Shown here piece after piece: positions 21,766 through 33,744 of a stretch of DNA of 64,000 nucleotides. The notes under the pieces are model-generated. The model was not told the DNA's origin. It saw only the letters and a list, made by a program, of their open reading frames with translations, and made no database searches. The DNA is from Laguncularia racemosa (Eukaryota > Streptophyta > Magnoliopsida > Myrtales > Combretaceae). The DNA is taken from contig JBBMOL010000147.1 of assembly GCA_037954665.1 (NCBI GenBank), positions 682,001-746,000 of the forward strand. The letters are read 5' to 3'. The position numbers and the translations under genes are program-made. Numbering within the stretch: the first letter of the stretch is position 1; the number at the start of each line of letters is the position of its first letter.

Positions 21766-24290
21766 GAGTAGATGTAGTGGGCAGAAGAGTATCAATGGGC
21801 AGTGCATTACTCAGATTTAGAGGAACTTTAGTAGATGCAATATTAATTTCATCATCATAAAGACTTGTTCAAAGTAGAGCATCAACATGTGTCTCAATCT
21901 CACCCTCTTCATGATGTGTGGACTCTGAATTATCTTCCTTCGTCTTAAAGACCTTGTCAAGAATTTCTATACCATTATCATCTATGCCATTATCATTATT
22001 GTTCTCGAGGGCTAGCAAACCTTCTCCATTATTATGCTCCAGAGAGTTTCCATATTCTACCAAGTCTACATTTTCATTCCCTTCATCTTGAGTTACCAAT
22101 GATGCGTGATGATCCTCAAAATGAAGTTGCTTACCAATGCCATATTAGCAAGGACAAGGATGTTGATGATGGAAGCGGATCTTGAAGTACTACCATTCCT
22201 TAGGTTACACGCAGTCAGAATTGGAGTTGTAATGACTCCTCCCCTAACCTATTAAAAAAAAGGGGAGAGATACATGTTAAAAAAAAAAAGTATATAGTGA
22301 AATGTAAATAAAATTGTGTGAACACATTACCTCCTGGATGCAAGTGCACTTGACTTACCCAACATTTGGTGAAGATGGTGGATGATTGATCTTTGACTTG
22401 GTCTGCAGATCAGTAGATAGTTTTATCGATTTGGGGGGAAGACAAAGATAGAATTTATACCAATAGATAGTAGGTGCCTCTAAAGTGTCATCTACTATAG
22501 CATAAGCATACCCTCAGAATTTGTTCAAGTAAGTCATCGAATAAGTTAGCTAACCAGTAGTAGGCACTCCTACATGATTGACAGAAGGAAAGAATAGTTA
22601 TCAAACATGTGGGTAAATTTTCTTGATATTTTTTGTAAAGAGTAATTAGCAACAGTAATTAAAATCTCCTATCAGGGAAATGAGTTGAGGAACTCCTTGA
22701 TTGAAACCAACTTGACGAGCAACTCTATGGGGTAAGTACACCATGGCCTTTTACTCTAGAAAGCACCCAAAGGAGTCTTTATAGTCTTGCAATGATGGTA
22801 AATGCCTTGGTGTGCACCATAAAATAAATCCTGCATTAGAGTTTTGTAGGCTTTCACAACCATTTATCAAGGTCACAAATACATCTAATTGTAAAGGGTA
22901 GAATCTTCTACAATCCTCACACCTAGATATTCTCTCCACATATGATCGAAATGAAATTTCTTTGACATCATCAATTACTTGGGACAAGAGCCGCATAGTT
23001 CACTTATCTATTTATGTCATTCCTCTAGCATAAACAACCTTGGGATTGTCTTGAATGCAAGGGGAGGAGGTGAATCCATGGAATCACTCAAAGATGAAAA
23101 GTTATAAGAATACTAAGTCTACATGCGAATATATGAAGTAATGTCCCTTTGAGCCAACCGAGGCATACTAATACAAATAGAATCACCAATAGAAGGAGCT
23201 CAAATAAAAGGATGCTAAAGCAAAACACTCACCCTTAACAATACGAATGGCTAAGAGGAAGAGCTAAGGGCTTACACCTTCCTTTGGTCCACTTACAAAA
23301 ATGTATGTAGATAACTATAGTGCAACAAATGTTGCAAGCTCATAATTGCAACCAAAAAAAAAAATTTTGAATATTTGTTATGAATAAAAAATAAAAAGGG
23401 TAGAGAAAGAGCACATATGCAAAAGGAAATGATGGTACTCACTCACACCCAAGGCGTAGCCTTGAGATCTTGCTACAGTCTTCTTTGATACTCTTAAAGA
23501 AATGTTCAACCCAAGAGAAGAAAATAGATTTCCTCTCCTTGACTTTGCTTGTCTTTAGTGCAGCTAGGAGAGAAATTTGAATACCTTGTTTCTCATGTGT
23601 GATAGAAGCGGCGGTGATATCAATTCTTCTAAATTCATAAAGTCTTAAGAGCATGAATACATCCTTTAGTGTAAGTGTGAACTCTCCTTATGATGCAATG
23701 AAAGTGAGTTTGGGTACTCCATTGCAAAATGACAGCCCGGAATAAACTCATGTCATCTATACAAGGAAAGTCAAACTACATAGTAATGTTGTTGGCTCGG
23801 TACATTCCGACGTTCTTTAAGGCATCCCCGTGCTTAGGCTTCTCAATGATATAATCTGTCCATGAAGTCCAACCTGTGATTGCTAGTCTTGGGAAGGCAA
23901 ACTGATCGTTCTTGAAGTGCAACACTGACTTCTCGTCCTTGTAGCGCAACACGAAGTTCTCATCGATGAATACTCTAGCATCTGGATGAGGTTCACACTT
24001 GATGAGGCAAAAGTCTTTATTAGCATGTTGAGGAGCATAAAGGTTTTTGCTCTTTATTTTCAGCCAGAAGAGATCTTCAGAGATTGTTGGGTCTAGCCAT
24101 TCGCCACAAGGAAACGAGACTGGAGGTGATTCGCCACCAAAATGGACTGATAATTTTTGTCTAACTGCGTCATGCGTCATTGGTACGCCATTGATTGCCT
24201 CTAGAATCTCTAGCCACTACTAAGGAATATGCTTCTACTTTGTGAAGACGAGGTAGGCTTGATCAGAGATGGACTTAGTTGTGTGATATA
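21766..24290 (-). pseudogene. Plant mobile domain (PMD)-like pseudogene, N-terminal and middle segments
   Basis: Coding starts near 24290 after a plausible splice acceptor (TTGCAG, minus strand): SISDQAYLVFTK, then stops at two or three probable Trp codons, then 24180-23776 open (HFGGESPPVSFPCGEWLDPT, FLKIKSK-like region, GWTSWTDYI). Further pieces lie at 23654-23439 and 22996-22751. After the latter come MVYLPHRVARQVGFNQGVP and TIYWYKFYLCLPPKSI, which resemble the plant mobile domain (aminotransferase-like) family. An acidic linker spans 22099-21869. Stops and frameshifts are numerous. PMD proteins occur both as host genes and as transposon cargo; I cannot tell which this was. Confidence 0.6.
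22249..22330 (-). other. Candidate intron in PMD-like pseudogene
   Basis: The minus strand has donor GAG|GTAATGTG at 22330 and acceptor TTTAATAG|GT at 22249, enclosing a T-rich 82-bp segment between coding-like flanks. It suggests the pseudogene was not made by retroposition. Confidence 0.45.
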
Positions 24291-24589
24291 ACTGCAAATA
24301 TATATATATATATACACGATGATAACAATAATAATAATAGAAAAAAAAAAACAGGATTAGGATCAAATGTTACCATTCCTTACTATTGAGAAGGGATTAT
24401 TCAATTAATCATATCGAAACTTCAATCTGGTTGTCAGGAGATATCAGGCGGTTCATTATTGAAATAAACTTAAGCTAGAATACGCCACTAAAAAAAAACC
24501 ACGCTTTTATAGTCGACACATGAATTTTTAGGAAAAGCTTCAGTCACAAATAGACTATGGATTATCTAACGTCTAGAGATACATTTAAG
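24291..24589. other. Upstream flank of PMD-like pseudogene; TA microsatellite and CACTA-like end
   Basis: A TA microsatellite (about 24298-24314) and an AAT-rich tract lie in what may be an intron. At 24486 the sequence CACTAAAAAAAAACCACGC followed by TTTTATAGTCGACA resembles a plant CACTA-transposon terminus. No matching opposite end was found. No gene is visible. Confidence 0.35.
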
Positions 24590-24839
24590 CAAGGTTATCA
24601 AAATCGCGAATTAACTTGTACGATTCAACAATTTTAAGAGTTTAGATATATATTTCTAGTTAACTCACATACAAAATCGGAGAGAAGTAAAATCGTAATA
24701 GAATCGCGATTTTGAACAGTAAAATCATCAAAATCATGAGTTTAAGCGTTTCCATCGATTCCACAATATTGCACAACTAAGTAAAATCTCAGCCATCCGG
24801 ATCCAGTCTAAGTCTACGGTCCACTAATTAGCTGCCCAG

Positions 24840-25554
24840 CCCAACCCAACCAGTGACTCCTTGCTTTTGCAGACTTCTCGAGCAGCGCTTCCTTTGCATT
24901 TGTTGTACATTGAAGTTCAACAGATTAGGGAAAGAAGAGGAGAGAGATAGTGAAAACAGGAGAGGCGAGCCAAGATCCACAGTTCCACACTAAGCTGAGC
25001 TAATAGAAATTCGAAACAGTGAGCGCCGAGCAACGACGATGAGCAGCAGCCAACAATCCTTCTCCTTCTTATTACTTTTGTGTATTGATCGAAATTCGAA
25101 ACAGCGAGCATCGAGCAGCAATCCTTCTTGCAGCGAGCTACCGAGCAGAGATCCTTCTTCATAGATGCGGGTTTTATGTTAGGTATGAGTTGTATGATCA
25201 GCAATACTTCTACTGTAGTGTGTCATGTGAATGGGTACTGTAGTTGTATGACCAGCAATACGCTTATGAATGGGTATTTATGCTTCAGAAGTACAGTGAT
25301 TAGCTCTGTAATTACAGGGGTGATATTCATTTGATCATACTTTTGTGATATTCATTTGATCATATCCGGGAAAGATCTGCGTTTCCATGAAATTTCAGTA
25401 GCTAGTAAAGGAGTCAGGAGAGAAATCAAATTCTAAATAGTTAAAGGTTGTGGTTTCACAATCACAAATAATTGGAAGCTATGGTTAGGCATTCTTTTTA
25501 AGGGTGTAACTATGCAACTCGTGCAGCCTAACTCCCATAACTACCTTATGGCTC
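24840..25554 (+). other. hAT 5' region, no gene
   Basis: It contains an imperfect local duplication (GAAATTCGAAACAG..GAGC..CGAGCA..AATCCTTC at about 25008 and 25089) and a TATGA/CAGCAATAC duplication near 25192-25260. The short open frames here (25128-25334, and 24917-25204 on the minus strand) lack recognisable domains. This may be leader sequence of the transposase transcript or captured DNA. Confidence 0.35.
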
Positions 25555-26010
25555 TATGAGATGGGTCAACAAATTCATTGTCATGCACTTAAGTCTGGAG
25601 TTTCTACAGATATAGAGGTTTCAAATGCACTAATTAGTCAACAAATTACTTTTATTCTAGTTATTTCAGCTTATAGATATACTAAGTTGTGCTTAGTTGA
25701 TGAATGTGAAAGATTGTTTCTATCCATGGGGATCCAATATGGCTTAAAGCCCTCAATGGAGCACTATGCATCATTTGTTGGTGTTTTAGGTTTCTGAGGT
25801 TTCCTTAATCTTGCTGTGAAAACTGTTGGTAACATGCCTTTTCAGCCAGACTCTTCGATTTGGCGAGCTTTGCTTGATGGAGTTTAACTGCATTCGAATA
25901 CATCACTTGGAAAACATGTTGTAAAGAACCTACTTTCAATAGAGCCACAAGATCCTTCCACGTACATACTTGTGCCAAATCTGTATTCAGCTTCAAGGAG
26001 ATGGCCTATG
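25555..26010 (+). pseudogene. PPR protein gene fragment captured in the hAT element
   Basis: The plus strand reads GQQIHCHALKSGVSTDIEVS, a typical PPR motif. After an internal deletion it continues YGLKPSMEHYASFVGVLG and MPFQPDSSIWRALLDGV, then LGKHVVKNLLSIEPQDPSTY and LVPNLYSASRRWPM. This order (last PPR motifs, then the E region) matches the end of PLS-class pentatricopeptide repeat proteins, which act in organellar RNA editing. TGA and TAA stops break it. It sits well inside both terminal repeats, so the transposon carries it. Confidence 0.8.
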
Positions 26011-27183
26011 TAGAAAGCATTATTTAGAAATAGAATTATGATTCTACCACCAATTGATTGGAAGCATCTTATACCTACCTGCGACCAAAAAACCAATAAG
26101 TTTTGATAGCACATTCTCAGGTTTACTTAGTTTTAATAAGCAAAGGTCACTCTTTTTGCCTACAAGATTTGTTTTTTAAAGTATTTTAAGGTTAGGAAAG
26201 AATGGAGCCGACATATTGGTTCTTTACATGTCCAGTTTGTAGTAATGGTTAATCTTGATGTGACACTTGACAATCAAGTTAAACTCTATTAGTTTGGAAG
26301 CTAGCTAAGATAAACACCAAAAAAAAGGGGAATAAGAAAGAGAACTCTTGATCTTCCATTTATGGATCCTTTCTTGTCAAATATTATCATTAATTACAGG
26401 TTCATGAATATTGCTTCATTGTATGATTTGTCCTTTGAGTTTCAAAGATCTAAATATGGTGATGTTTATTTCCCTTGATATAATATTCCAGCTTCATGAA
26501 ATGTTCTGCTGTCTCTTTTTTAACGGTCCGATTGAGTTCTATGTGAGTAGCCTCTAAAGTGTAGCAATACCTAAATACTACCCCTGTAGCACGTCTTTGC
26601 ATGGACCAAACCATCTCAATCTTGCATCATTTTCTAATCAATGGGAGCTTCTCCAACTTTTCCTCTAATACATTCATCTTTTTTTATACAATTCCATTTT
26701 TCCTTGGCACATCAATCTTAACATTCTTATCTCTGGTAAGCTCATCTTTTGCTTATGCCTGTAGTTTAATATCTAATGTTTAAGACCTATAAAGCATCTT
26801 TTAGTCTTATGGTACCTCATGGTCACATAGAAGACAATTGGGAATTAGTGCAATGCAATGCTGTGGTATAAATTTAAGCTTTGCCCTAGGCCTCCAACAA
26901 ACAGTGGATCACTCATATAGGTACATCTTACTGTTAAAAGTTGCATTTTCTCTACATGTTAATATCATCTACAGCTTTAATGCCAGTTGCTTGTAATTAG
27001 TAATCACTTGTTCTGGATGTAATTAGTAATTACTTGTTACATAAGCATGAGCAATTTACTTTATACATATAATTTGTAAATATGTAATAGTACTTTATAG
27101 TTTTTACTTTCTACCATAGCTCTCTTTACTCCTTTTTTCTTTTTTTTTTTTCTTACAGGATTTTAAGTATTGATTGAGTTAAA

Positions 27184-29730
27184 ATGTCATCTTCCAAATC
27201 ATCTAGAGAGAGTTTCAAAAGGAAGAATTCACTTAGAAGTAGATCTGATGTAGGTTGGGAGCATGGAATTGATGTAGACAACAATGGGGAAAAGGTCAAA
27301 TGTAAGTATTGTAATAAAGTTATTAGTAGAGGCATTTATAGATTCAAGAATCACTTGGGGTGTATGCATAAAGATGTAGAGCCATGCACCAGTGTCTCGG
27401 ATGATGTGAAAAATGAAATGTTAACAATGTTGCTAAAAGCGGCAAAATTGTCAGAAATGAAGAGAAAGCAAATTCATGGCATTAAAGATTCTGATGATGT
27501 TGATGATGAGGTGGAGCAAATAGGGATTAACAAAAAAAGAAAGGAATTGCATAGACTTCTTTTTGAAACAAAAAAAAAAATGGTCAAAGTGGAACACGGG
27601 TAACCTAAGGTACAATTAACCAATTCATGAAGAAAGATTTTAGAGAAGAATGTAGCCAACAAATTGCTCATTTTTTCTATACTAGTGCAATTCCATTTAG
27701 CTGTGTCAAAAATTCAGAGTTTGTCAAGATGCTTCAAGTGGTTAGTTAATATGGATGTAAATTTAAACCTCCTTCTTATCATGAGCTACGGGTGACTTGT
27801 TTGAAGAAAGAAGTAGCTCAAACAATAGAATTACTTGACGACTACAAAGCTGAATGAAAAAAAAATAGGTTGCTCCATTATGTCTGATGCATGGACTGAT
27901 AGAAAGAGGCGTTCCATATGCAATCTCTTGGTTAATAGCCCCAAATGAACGGTATTCTTGTCATCTATAGATGCTTCTAATGTATCTAAGACAACCGATA
28001 AAGTTTTGGCAATGCTGGATGATATAGTGGAGAAGGTTAAAGAGGAAAATGTTGTACAAGTTATCACAAATAATGCTGCAAATTATCAAGTAGTAGGAGA
28101 AAAATAGATGGAGAAGAAAAAATGCTTATATTAGACACCTTGTGTTGCACATTGCATTGGTTTGATCTTGGAAGACTTTGAGAAGAATTTGAAGATCCAT
28201 CAAGGGACAATTGCAAAAGGAAGGCGAATTACTACATATATTTATTTCAGGACTATACTTATCTCAATTTTAAGAAGATACACTAAAGAGAGGGACTTGA
28301 TTAGACCTAGTGCAACTCATTTTACCACTTTGTATTTGACATTAGGTTGCTTTAGTGAGTTGAAAAGTGCATTGATGATGATGTTCACTTCTAGTCATTG
28401 GAAATCATGTAAGTATTCAACCACAAGTGATGGAAAGCGGATTCAACAAGTGGTTTTGGAAGAATGTTATTGTTTGCCTTAAAGCTGCATTTCCGTTGAT
28501 TAAAGTGCTTAGATTAGTGGATTATGATGATCAACCAGCTATAGATTTCATTTATCCAGAAATGGATTGTGCCAAGTAGAAAATTAAACAAACTTCAACA
28601 ATGTGAAGAAAAGGTAATATCACAACTTATTAGCTATATATATATATATTCTTTAGTGCTAATTTTAAAGTTTCATTTCTAAATTGAAATCATATTTATT
28701 TAATGTATTTATGAACCTATCTTCAAGATTATTGACAAGAGATGGGAGCTTCAACTTCATAGACCATTACATGCTACAACTTATTATTTGAATCCCCATT
28801 ATCATTATACTGATGATTTTAAAGTTGATGCCAATTTTAAGATTAGATTATATGGTTGCATAGAGCGTATGGTTTCTAATTCAATAGAAAGGTGTAAGAT
28901 TGATATGCAGCTTGAAAGATTTAAGGATGCTAATGGACTATTTAGCATTGAAGCTGCAAGGTTAACAAAAAACAAAAAAGCTCTAGCTAAATGGTGGGAA
29001 TTATATGGAGATGAATGCCCAAAACTACAAAAGTTTGCTATTCGTGTTTTAAGTTTGACTTATAGTTCTTCAGGTTGTAAGCGGAATTGGAGTGCGTTTG
29101 AAATGGTATGATACAAATAATTCTTTTATTCAATTTTATATATTATTACTTATTAAGATTATGAATCTTATAAAGTTATGTGTAACCTTTTTCATTTTCA
29201 GGTCTATACCAAAAAGAGGAATAGGTTGCATCAACAAAAGATAAATGATTTAGTTTTTGTAATGCATAACTTGAAATTAAGAAATAGGAAAGAAAGATGC
29301 ATTGCTGACATTGACATTTCTACTTTCATTGTTGAAGATCTCTCATCTGATGATGAATAGATAGTTGAAGAAGAAAATGTGTTTGACTCATCAAATGAGA
29401 ATGAAGGTGTGTTGCATATCTTTCCAAGTGCAAGGGATGCAAATAAAGATGATGCGGAGAAGGACGAAATTGGCGCTTATGTCAATTTGGAGAGTCCTAT
29501 AAGTAAGTCCCCAATCCCAAATGATTTAGACCTTTATGATATTGATAATGTTGAAGCTGAAATGTAAATGAAAACTTCAAAAGATTTGGAATTAGAGGAT
29601 ATGGAAATCATTGGTAGCAGTACACCTCATGATGATGTTAACATTGATGAAGAAGATGATGATGAAGATGCAAATGATGATAATGATATGGATGAGAGAG
29701 ATGGTGGAAATTGTGATGATTTATTTTAGT
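27184..29730 (+). pseudogene. hAT transposase with BED zinc finger
   Basis: The ATG at 27184 follows a T-rich tract and CTTACAG, a likely 5'-UTR intron acceptor. A BED finger follows (CKYCNKVISRGIYRFKNHLG, then His). A ten-A run near 27568 shifts the frame; the other frame continues QQIAHFFYTSAIPF and KPPSYHELRVTCLKKEV with TAG/TGA stops. The DUF659-like region (SIDASNVSKTTDKV, ITNNAANYQ) and 28162-28482 (LEDFEKNLKIHQGTIAKGRR) follow. Likely introns are at about 28615-28727 and 29106-29201. The last exons are open and contain the hAT dimerisation domain (SSSGCKRNWSAFEMV, KKRNRLHQQKINDLVFVMHN). An acidic tail ends at 29730. Confidence 0.88.
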
Positions 29731-30052
29731 TCTTGTTTTGTAATATGATTTATGATTTCATAACTTTTATTAGGACTTTTGGTTGATTATTTTTATGGTT
29801 GATTATCTATATTATACAACTTATACTTGATTATCTATATTATAACTTTTATTGTAATTTATGACCAAATTTTATGTTGAAATTTTTAATTTATATTATT
29901 TATTATATTTTTTAATGATTACTGTAAGTAATTTTTTAATATTTAAAAGTTATTTTATAAAGGTTGTAAAAACTTATGTTTCTACATTTTAATTCTACGG
30001 ACGATTTAGCGATTCTACGTAAAATCGTGATTTTGATAACCTTGCATCCAAG

Positions 30053-30830
30053 ACCTCATTGTAGGAAATAAACTAGAAACTCAAGCGTGGAATGAGAATT
30101 CTTTTAGGTGCTTTCTATATGAAAAAAAAAAAACAAAAAAAAAAAGAGAGGTATAGGTTGAGACTAAGTTTCTTGACCTTACAACGCACCAGTAATGGAT
30201 TTGAATGCACATTTGTTAGATTATCATTTAGTAGTTCATGCCGTATTGTCAATTAATATTGACAAAAGATTCCAAATCCGATAAGAAAAGAGGATATATA
30301 TGTATGCACGTGATTTATGTATAGGAAATATATGCGCATAGCATGTATATTATATATATTAAAAAAAAAAGGAAAAAAGAAAGCCTCACAGATGAATTCC
30401 TGTACATAAAGTTGCATGCATAGAAACCCGAAGTGTTGTCCCTGGGGGTCTCTTCTTTATTTCAACGATATGAATCCAGATTCAAGTTCTAGACCATCGT
30501 CTTTTGCCCCTACATGACAATGATTTAAAAAAAAAGAAAAAAAAAGAAAAGGAAAAAAGGGAGGAAGAAGAAGCAACTAAGTGCGTTAACCAAATTGCAA
30601 CAATTTTTCCAGAGGCCACCAAAAAAAAAAAAAATCTAAATGGAGATGAAGCTCGTATGTCATGACAAAGATAGGCCTAACTTTTGAAGCCTGTATTTAA
30701 TAATAGAAGAATACATGCCTGCATTCAGCAATGCTATTGAGAGAAACTATCCCCGTTACTAAGAGAAGCAAATTGGAAGCAATCCCACCAAGTTATTGGT
30801 TAGCCCATCATGTAAAGGAGCAGCCATGAG
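30053..30830. other. No gene seen; poly-A/purine tracts
   Basis: AT-rich sequence with A-runs near 30121, 30361, 30525-30560 and 30619. It continues the DNA into which the hAT element inserted. I see no coding signal or clear repeat. Confidence 0.4.
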
Positions 30831-31849
30831 TAGAGTTGAGAATGCGGGACGGGTCGGTAGGCTAGCCCGCGAAAGCAGTGGGTAATTTTGGCTTGCACCC
30901 GTGTGGCCCGTAGGTCAAGGCTAGCCAACTCGCCACAAGCACGGGTTGGCCCGCTGGCCCAAAAAAAAAAAGTCACTACAGGACATTGGATAGGCGAGGA
31001 CGACTGGACGACAGGATAGTGACAGTGAAACTGAAACACACCGAATAAGGGATGATGGGACGAGACTAACTGATGATTGCGGACTAACGACTGAAACACA
31101 TTGGACAACTGTGCCTGTGCTATCTCCCGTTTGTGTGACTGTGTCTATGCAACTGCAAGTGCAACTTGTGACTTGACTTGCAAGCCCCTCCCCTCCCCTC
31201 CCCCCCTAGACCTGACCAAATCAACAAAACTTCAAAGTTCAAAATCAAACCTCTATCCTTCCTACGTTTCTACTCGGCTACTCCTCACTCCTCACAAAAA
31301 TCATAAACATTATCGTTACGATTTCCATCTCACAATTCCGATTTCCATCACTGCACCGCAAGTCGTCTCCTTTCTGTGGGCATGCATGGACCATGATTCT
31401 CTCAAATCGTCACTATCAAGTGTCCTACGTCAATCCTCCTCTCATCGCCTATTGGGTTAGTAGGTCTTGTGACCATGGTAATTACTAACTAGTAAGTGTC
31501 GCACTCCTCTTGTTGCCCGTCGGTTGGCTTAGATTTTTTATCTTCTTTTTCATTTCAATTTCAACATGTTGCTGGTGCTGGCTGCTACTACCTACTGCTA
31601 CTATTAACTTTTGATTTCTGAATTTTTGTTGCGGTTAAACAAATTAAATGATGAAAATGTCATTCTAATTTTGTAATATATATATATATATATTGTTTGC
31701 GAGGTGGGCGTGGGCCAACCCGTGTTGGCTCACAGGGTGGGGTGAGCCAAACTCTTGTACCTGCAACATTTGTGGGCCAGCCAGGTTCAACTCGTGGGCC
31801 GATGTGGGTCAGGGCAAGCTGGTCTATTTGACCCGCATTCCCAACTCTA
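30831..31849. mobile_element. Non-autonomous hAT-type element with perfect 8-bp target duplication
   Basis: The ends are inverted: TAGAGTTGAGAATGCGGG at 30831 and, inward from 31849, TAGAGTTGGGAATGCGGG. The 8-bp target duplication GCCATGAG is exact (30823-30830 and 31850-31857). Subterminal regions on both sides are rich in GGCC/GGGTTGG words in opposite orientation, contrasting with the AT-rich surroundings. The interior has a C-rich tract (about 31185-31206) and no transposase, so movement would depend on a related enzyme. The open frames inside it are by-products of the GC-rich ends. Confidence 0.92.
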
Positions 31850-31857
31850 GCCATGAG

Positions 31858-33744
31858 TTTGATTCATTTAATCTAATTGGAGAATACATATATAATTTAC
31901 AAGGATAAAGAGGAGTCTAAAGTCTGTTTGGCCAAATATTCCTAAGTTTGGCAAGTATATACACACGATGCAATAGTAATAGGACATCCAGCTTTCTCAC
32001 GTGAGCAAAAGGAAATTCCAGTTTAACTCTTCAAGAATCGATAACACATGTATATGGATGAAGAGAAATTGACAAATAAGAAGGCAAACTTAAAGCAAAG
32101 GCTTAAGACGTATGCACATGAATACACGGCAGACCTTAGAGCATAATAGACCTTCAAGAGGTCTAGTCAATAAGAGAATAAAAGAAGGAAGGACAAGTGA
32201 ATACAAACCAGGTACACTGTTACCAGCAATTGTCCACCGTGTCTTCTATTACCCTGTGTTTGCTATCCGTTGCCACGCTACCCATCACCAGCTGACAAAA
32301 GAAGGGAACACAAGCTGTTTATTTCAATTACTAATTCTTGATAAAGTGACCGCCAAGTTCACGGCAAGTGAAAAAGAAAAAAAATTCCTCCAAGAAGAAT
32401 AGATGTACACTGTCCAATAATGAAAATTTGCCAAGATTGTCCTACAAGATAAAAAGGAAAAAAAATAATTAATCAATTAACACCAAGTAAGCAGTATCAC
32501 TGAGATGATCACGACACACTCGTTAGGAGTTGAAGCTTACAGCCATATCCGTATATTGAGTATAACAAGAATGTACATATTGATTCAACGGAAATATAAC
32601 TTCCATTTGTTGGTTTGAATGAAGAAAAAGGGAACGCATCCAAAAATTCACTAGAGATTTAAATAGAGATACACACAAAAGAAAAATAAAAGAAAAAAAG
32701 AAAGAAAAAAAAAAAGTCACATGGAGATAGCAAGTTCAAAAAGGATCGACCAATCATACCCGAGGCAAGTGATCAAAGTACAGCTCGAAGAAAAAAAAAT
32801 CTTGAAAACAATTGCATGAAGGCTAATGAAGAGATTGCTTCGATGCTTGGAACCGATCTTGACCACTATTGCCGCCGTCACCGTATACTTGCGACCAAGT
32901 AAACTAAGATACCACATATAAAATAAAATTAAAAAAAAAAAAGAAAAAAGAAAAAGAAGGAAGTATAATGATGGCAGGGAACTCATACAAAACCATTGTT
33001 ACTCTTACCCGCTTATGCTGTCCCTTATGATGAAAAGAATTGGAGAGAGGAGAATAAAAAAAATCGGAAACCATGGAGGCATTATTTTATAGACTGGGAA
33101 TCATACAACAAGCTTGGTAGCTAGTAGAAGAAGATGGAAAGAAATCTATCCCTTGTCAAAGAATTTTGCCAATTTCATGGTTGATCTTAACTTAGGGCAG
33201 GAAATTGTTCTTGAGTATCAAGAGTTAGTGAGAGTATTAGAACCAAATGAAGGGTAGACTCGGTCTAGGGTTTTGTGTTGTAAATGAAAGAAGTATCTCT
33301 GATATATGCTGGGGACTTCAAAAAAAGAAGAAAAAAAGAACAAAAAGAAAAAAGAGAGAGAGATGAATAAATAAAACACAAAAAAGGGAGGACATGAAGA
33401 CACACTAGTGGATTCGAACTTTGGCCTATTGCCGTGTCGTACGAAATCTCATATATTATTTTATACTTAGGCAGCCCAACATTTTCACAACGCCAAATCT
33501 ATTCTTTACACTAACAAACGAGTGGAATGATCCATTTTCCGAGATGTCGTGTGTGGAGTCACGCTCATGAGCCATTATCCTGCACAAAAGATAACTTTGC
33601 TAGATTTTTTATTTAAGAGGGTTGGCATATTATTTATGTATATCCACATGTAAGAGAACAGAATATTAGGACAAAATATGTGAATATATATATAAGAGAA
33701 CAGGATATTAGGATAAAATATATAAAATATGCGGCGACCCAAAT
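31858..33744. other. No gene seen; short tandem duplication at 33651-33734
   Basis: AT-rich sequence with many A-runs. No open frame here has recognisable domains; those on the minus strand are T-rich, low-complexity translations. Two copies of a 42-bp unit starting TAAGAGAACAG lie at 33651-33734, just before the next element. Confidence 0.45.

Larger units (their letters stand above)
24590..30044 (+). mobile_element. hAT transposon, degenerate, with captured PPR fragment
   Basis: The terminal inverted repeats are CAAGGTTATCAAAATCGCGA at 24590 and, reading inward from 30044, CAAGGTTATCAAAATCACGA. The 8-bp target duplication is CATTTAAG (24582-24589) and CATCCAAG (30045-30052), differing by two transitions. 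AAAATCG-type words repeat inside both ends, as hAT transposases often need. The interior holds a PPR gene fragment (about 25555-26010) and a BED/hAT transposase pseudogene (27184-29730). At 5.46 kb it has the length of an autonomous element. Confidence 0.9.

Noticed and set aside
30800..31108. 102-codon minus-strand frame and 31101-31460 plus-strand frame
   Set aside because: Both fall within or across the non-autonomous hAT element and reflect its GC-rich ends and C-rich interior.
32717..32986. Minus-strand frame with hydrophobic residues
   Set aside because: T-rich low-complexity sequence with no recognisable domain or start context.
33405..33430. GTGGATTCGAACTTTGG, resembling a tRNA/SINE B box
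   Set aside because: No A box, no tRNA fold and no poly(A) or target duplication around it.
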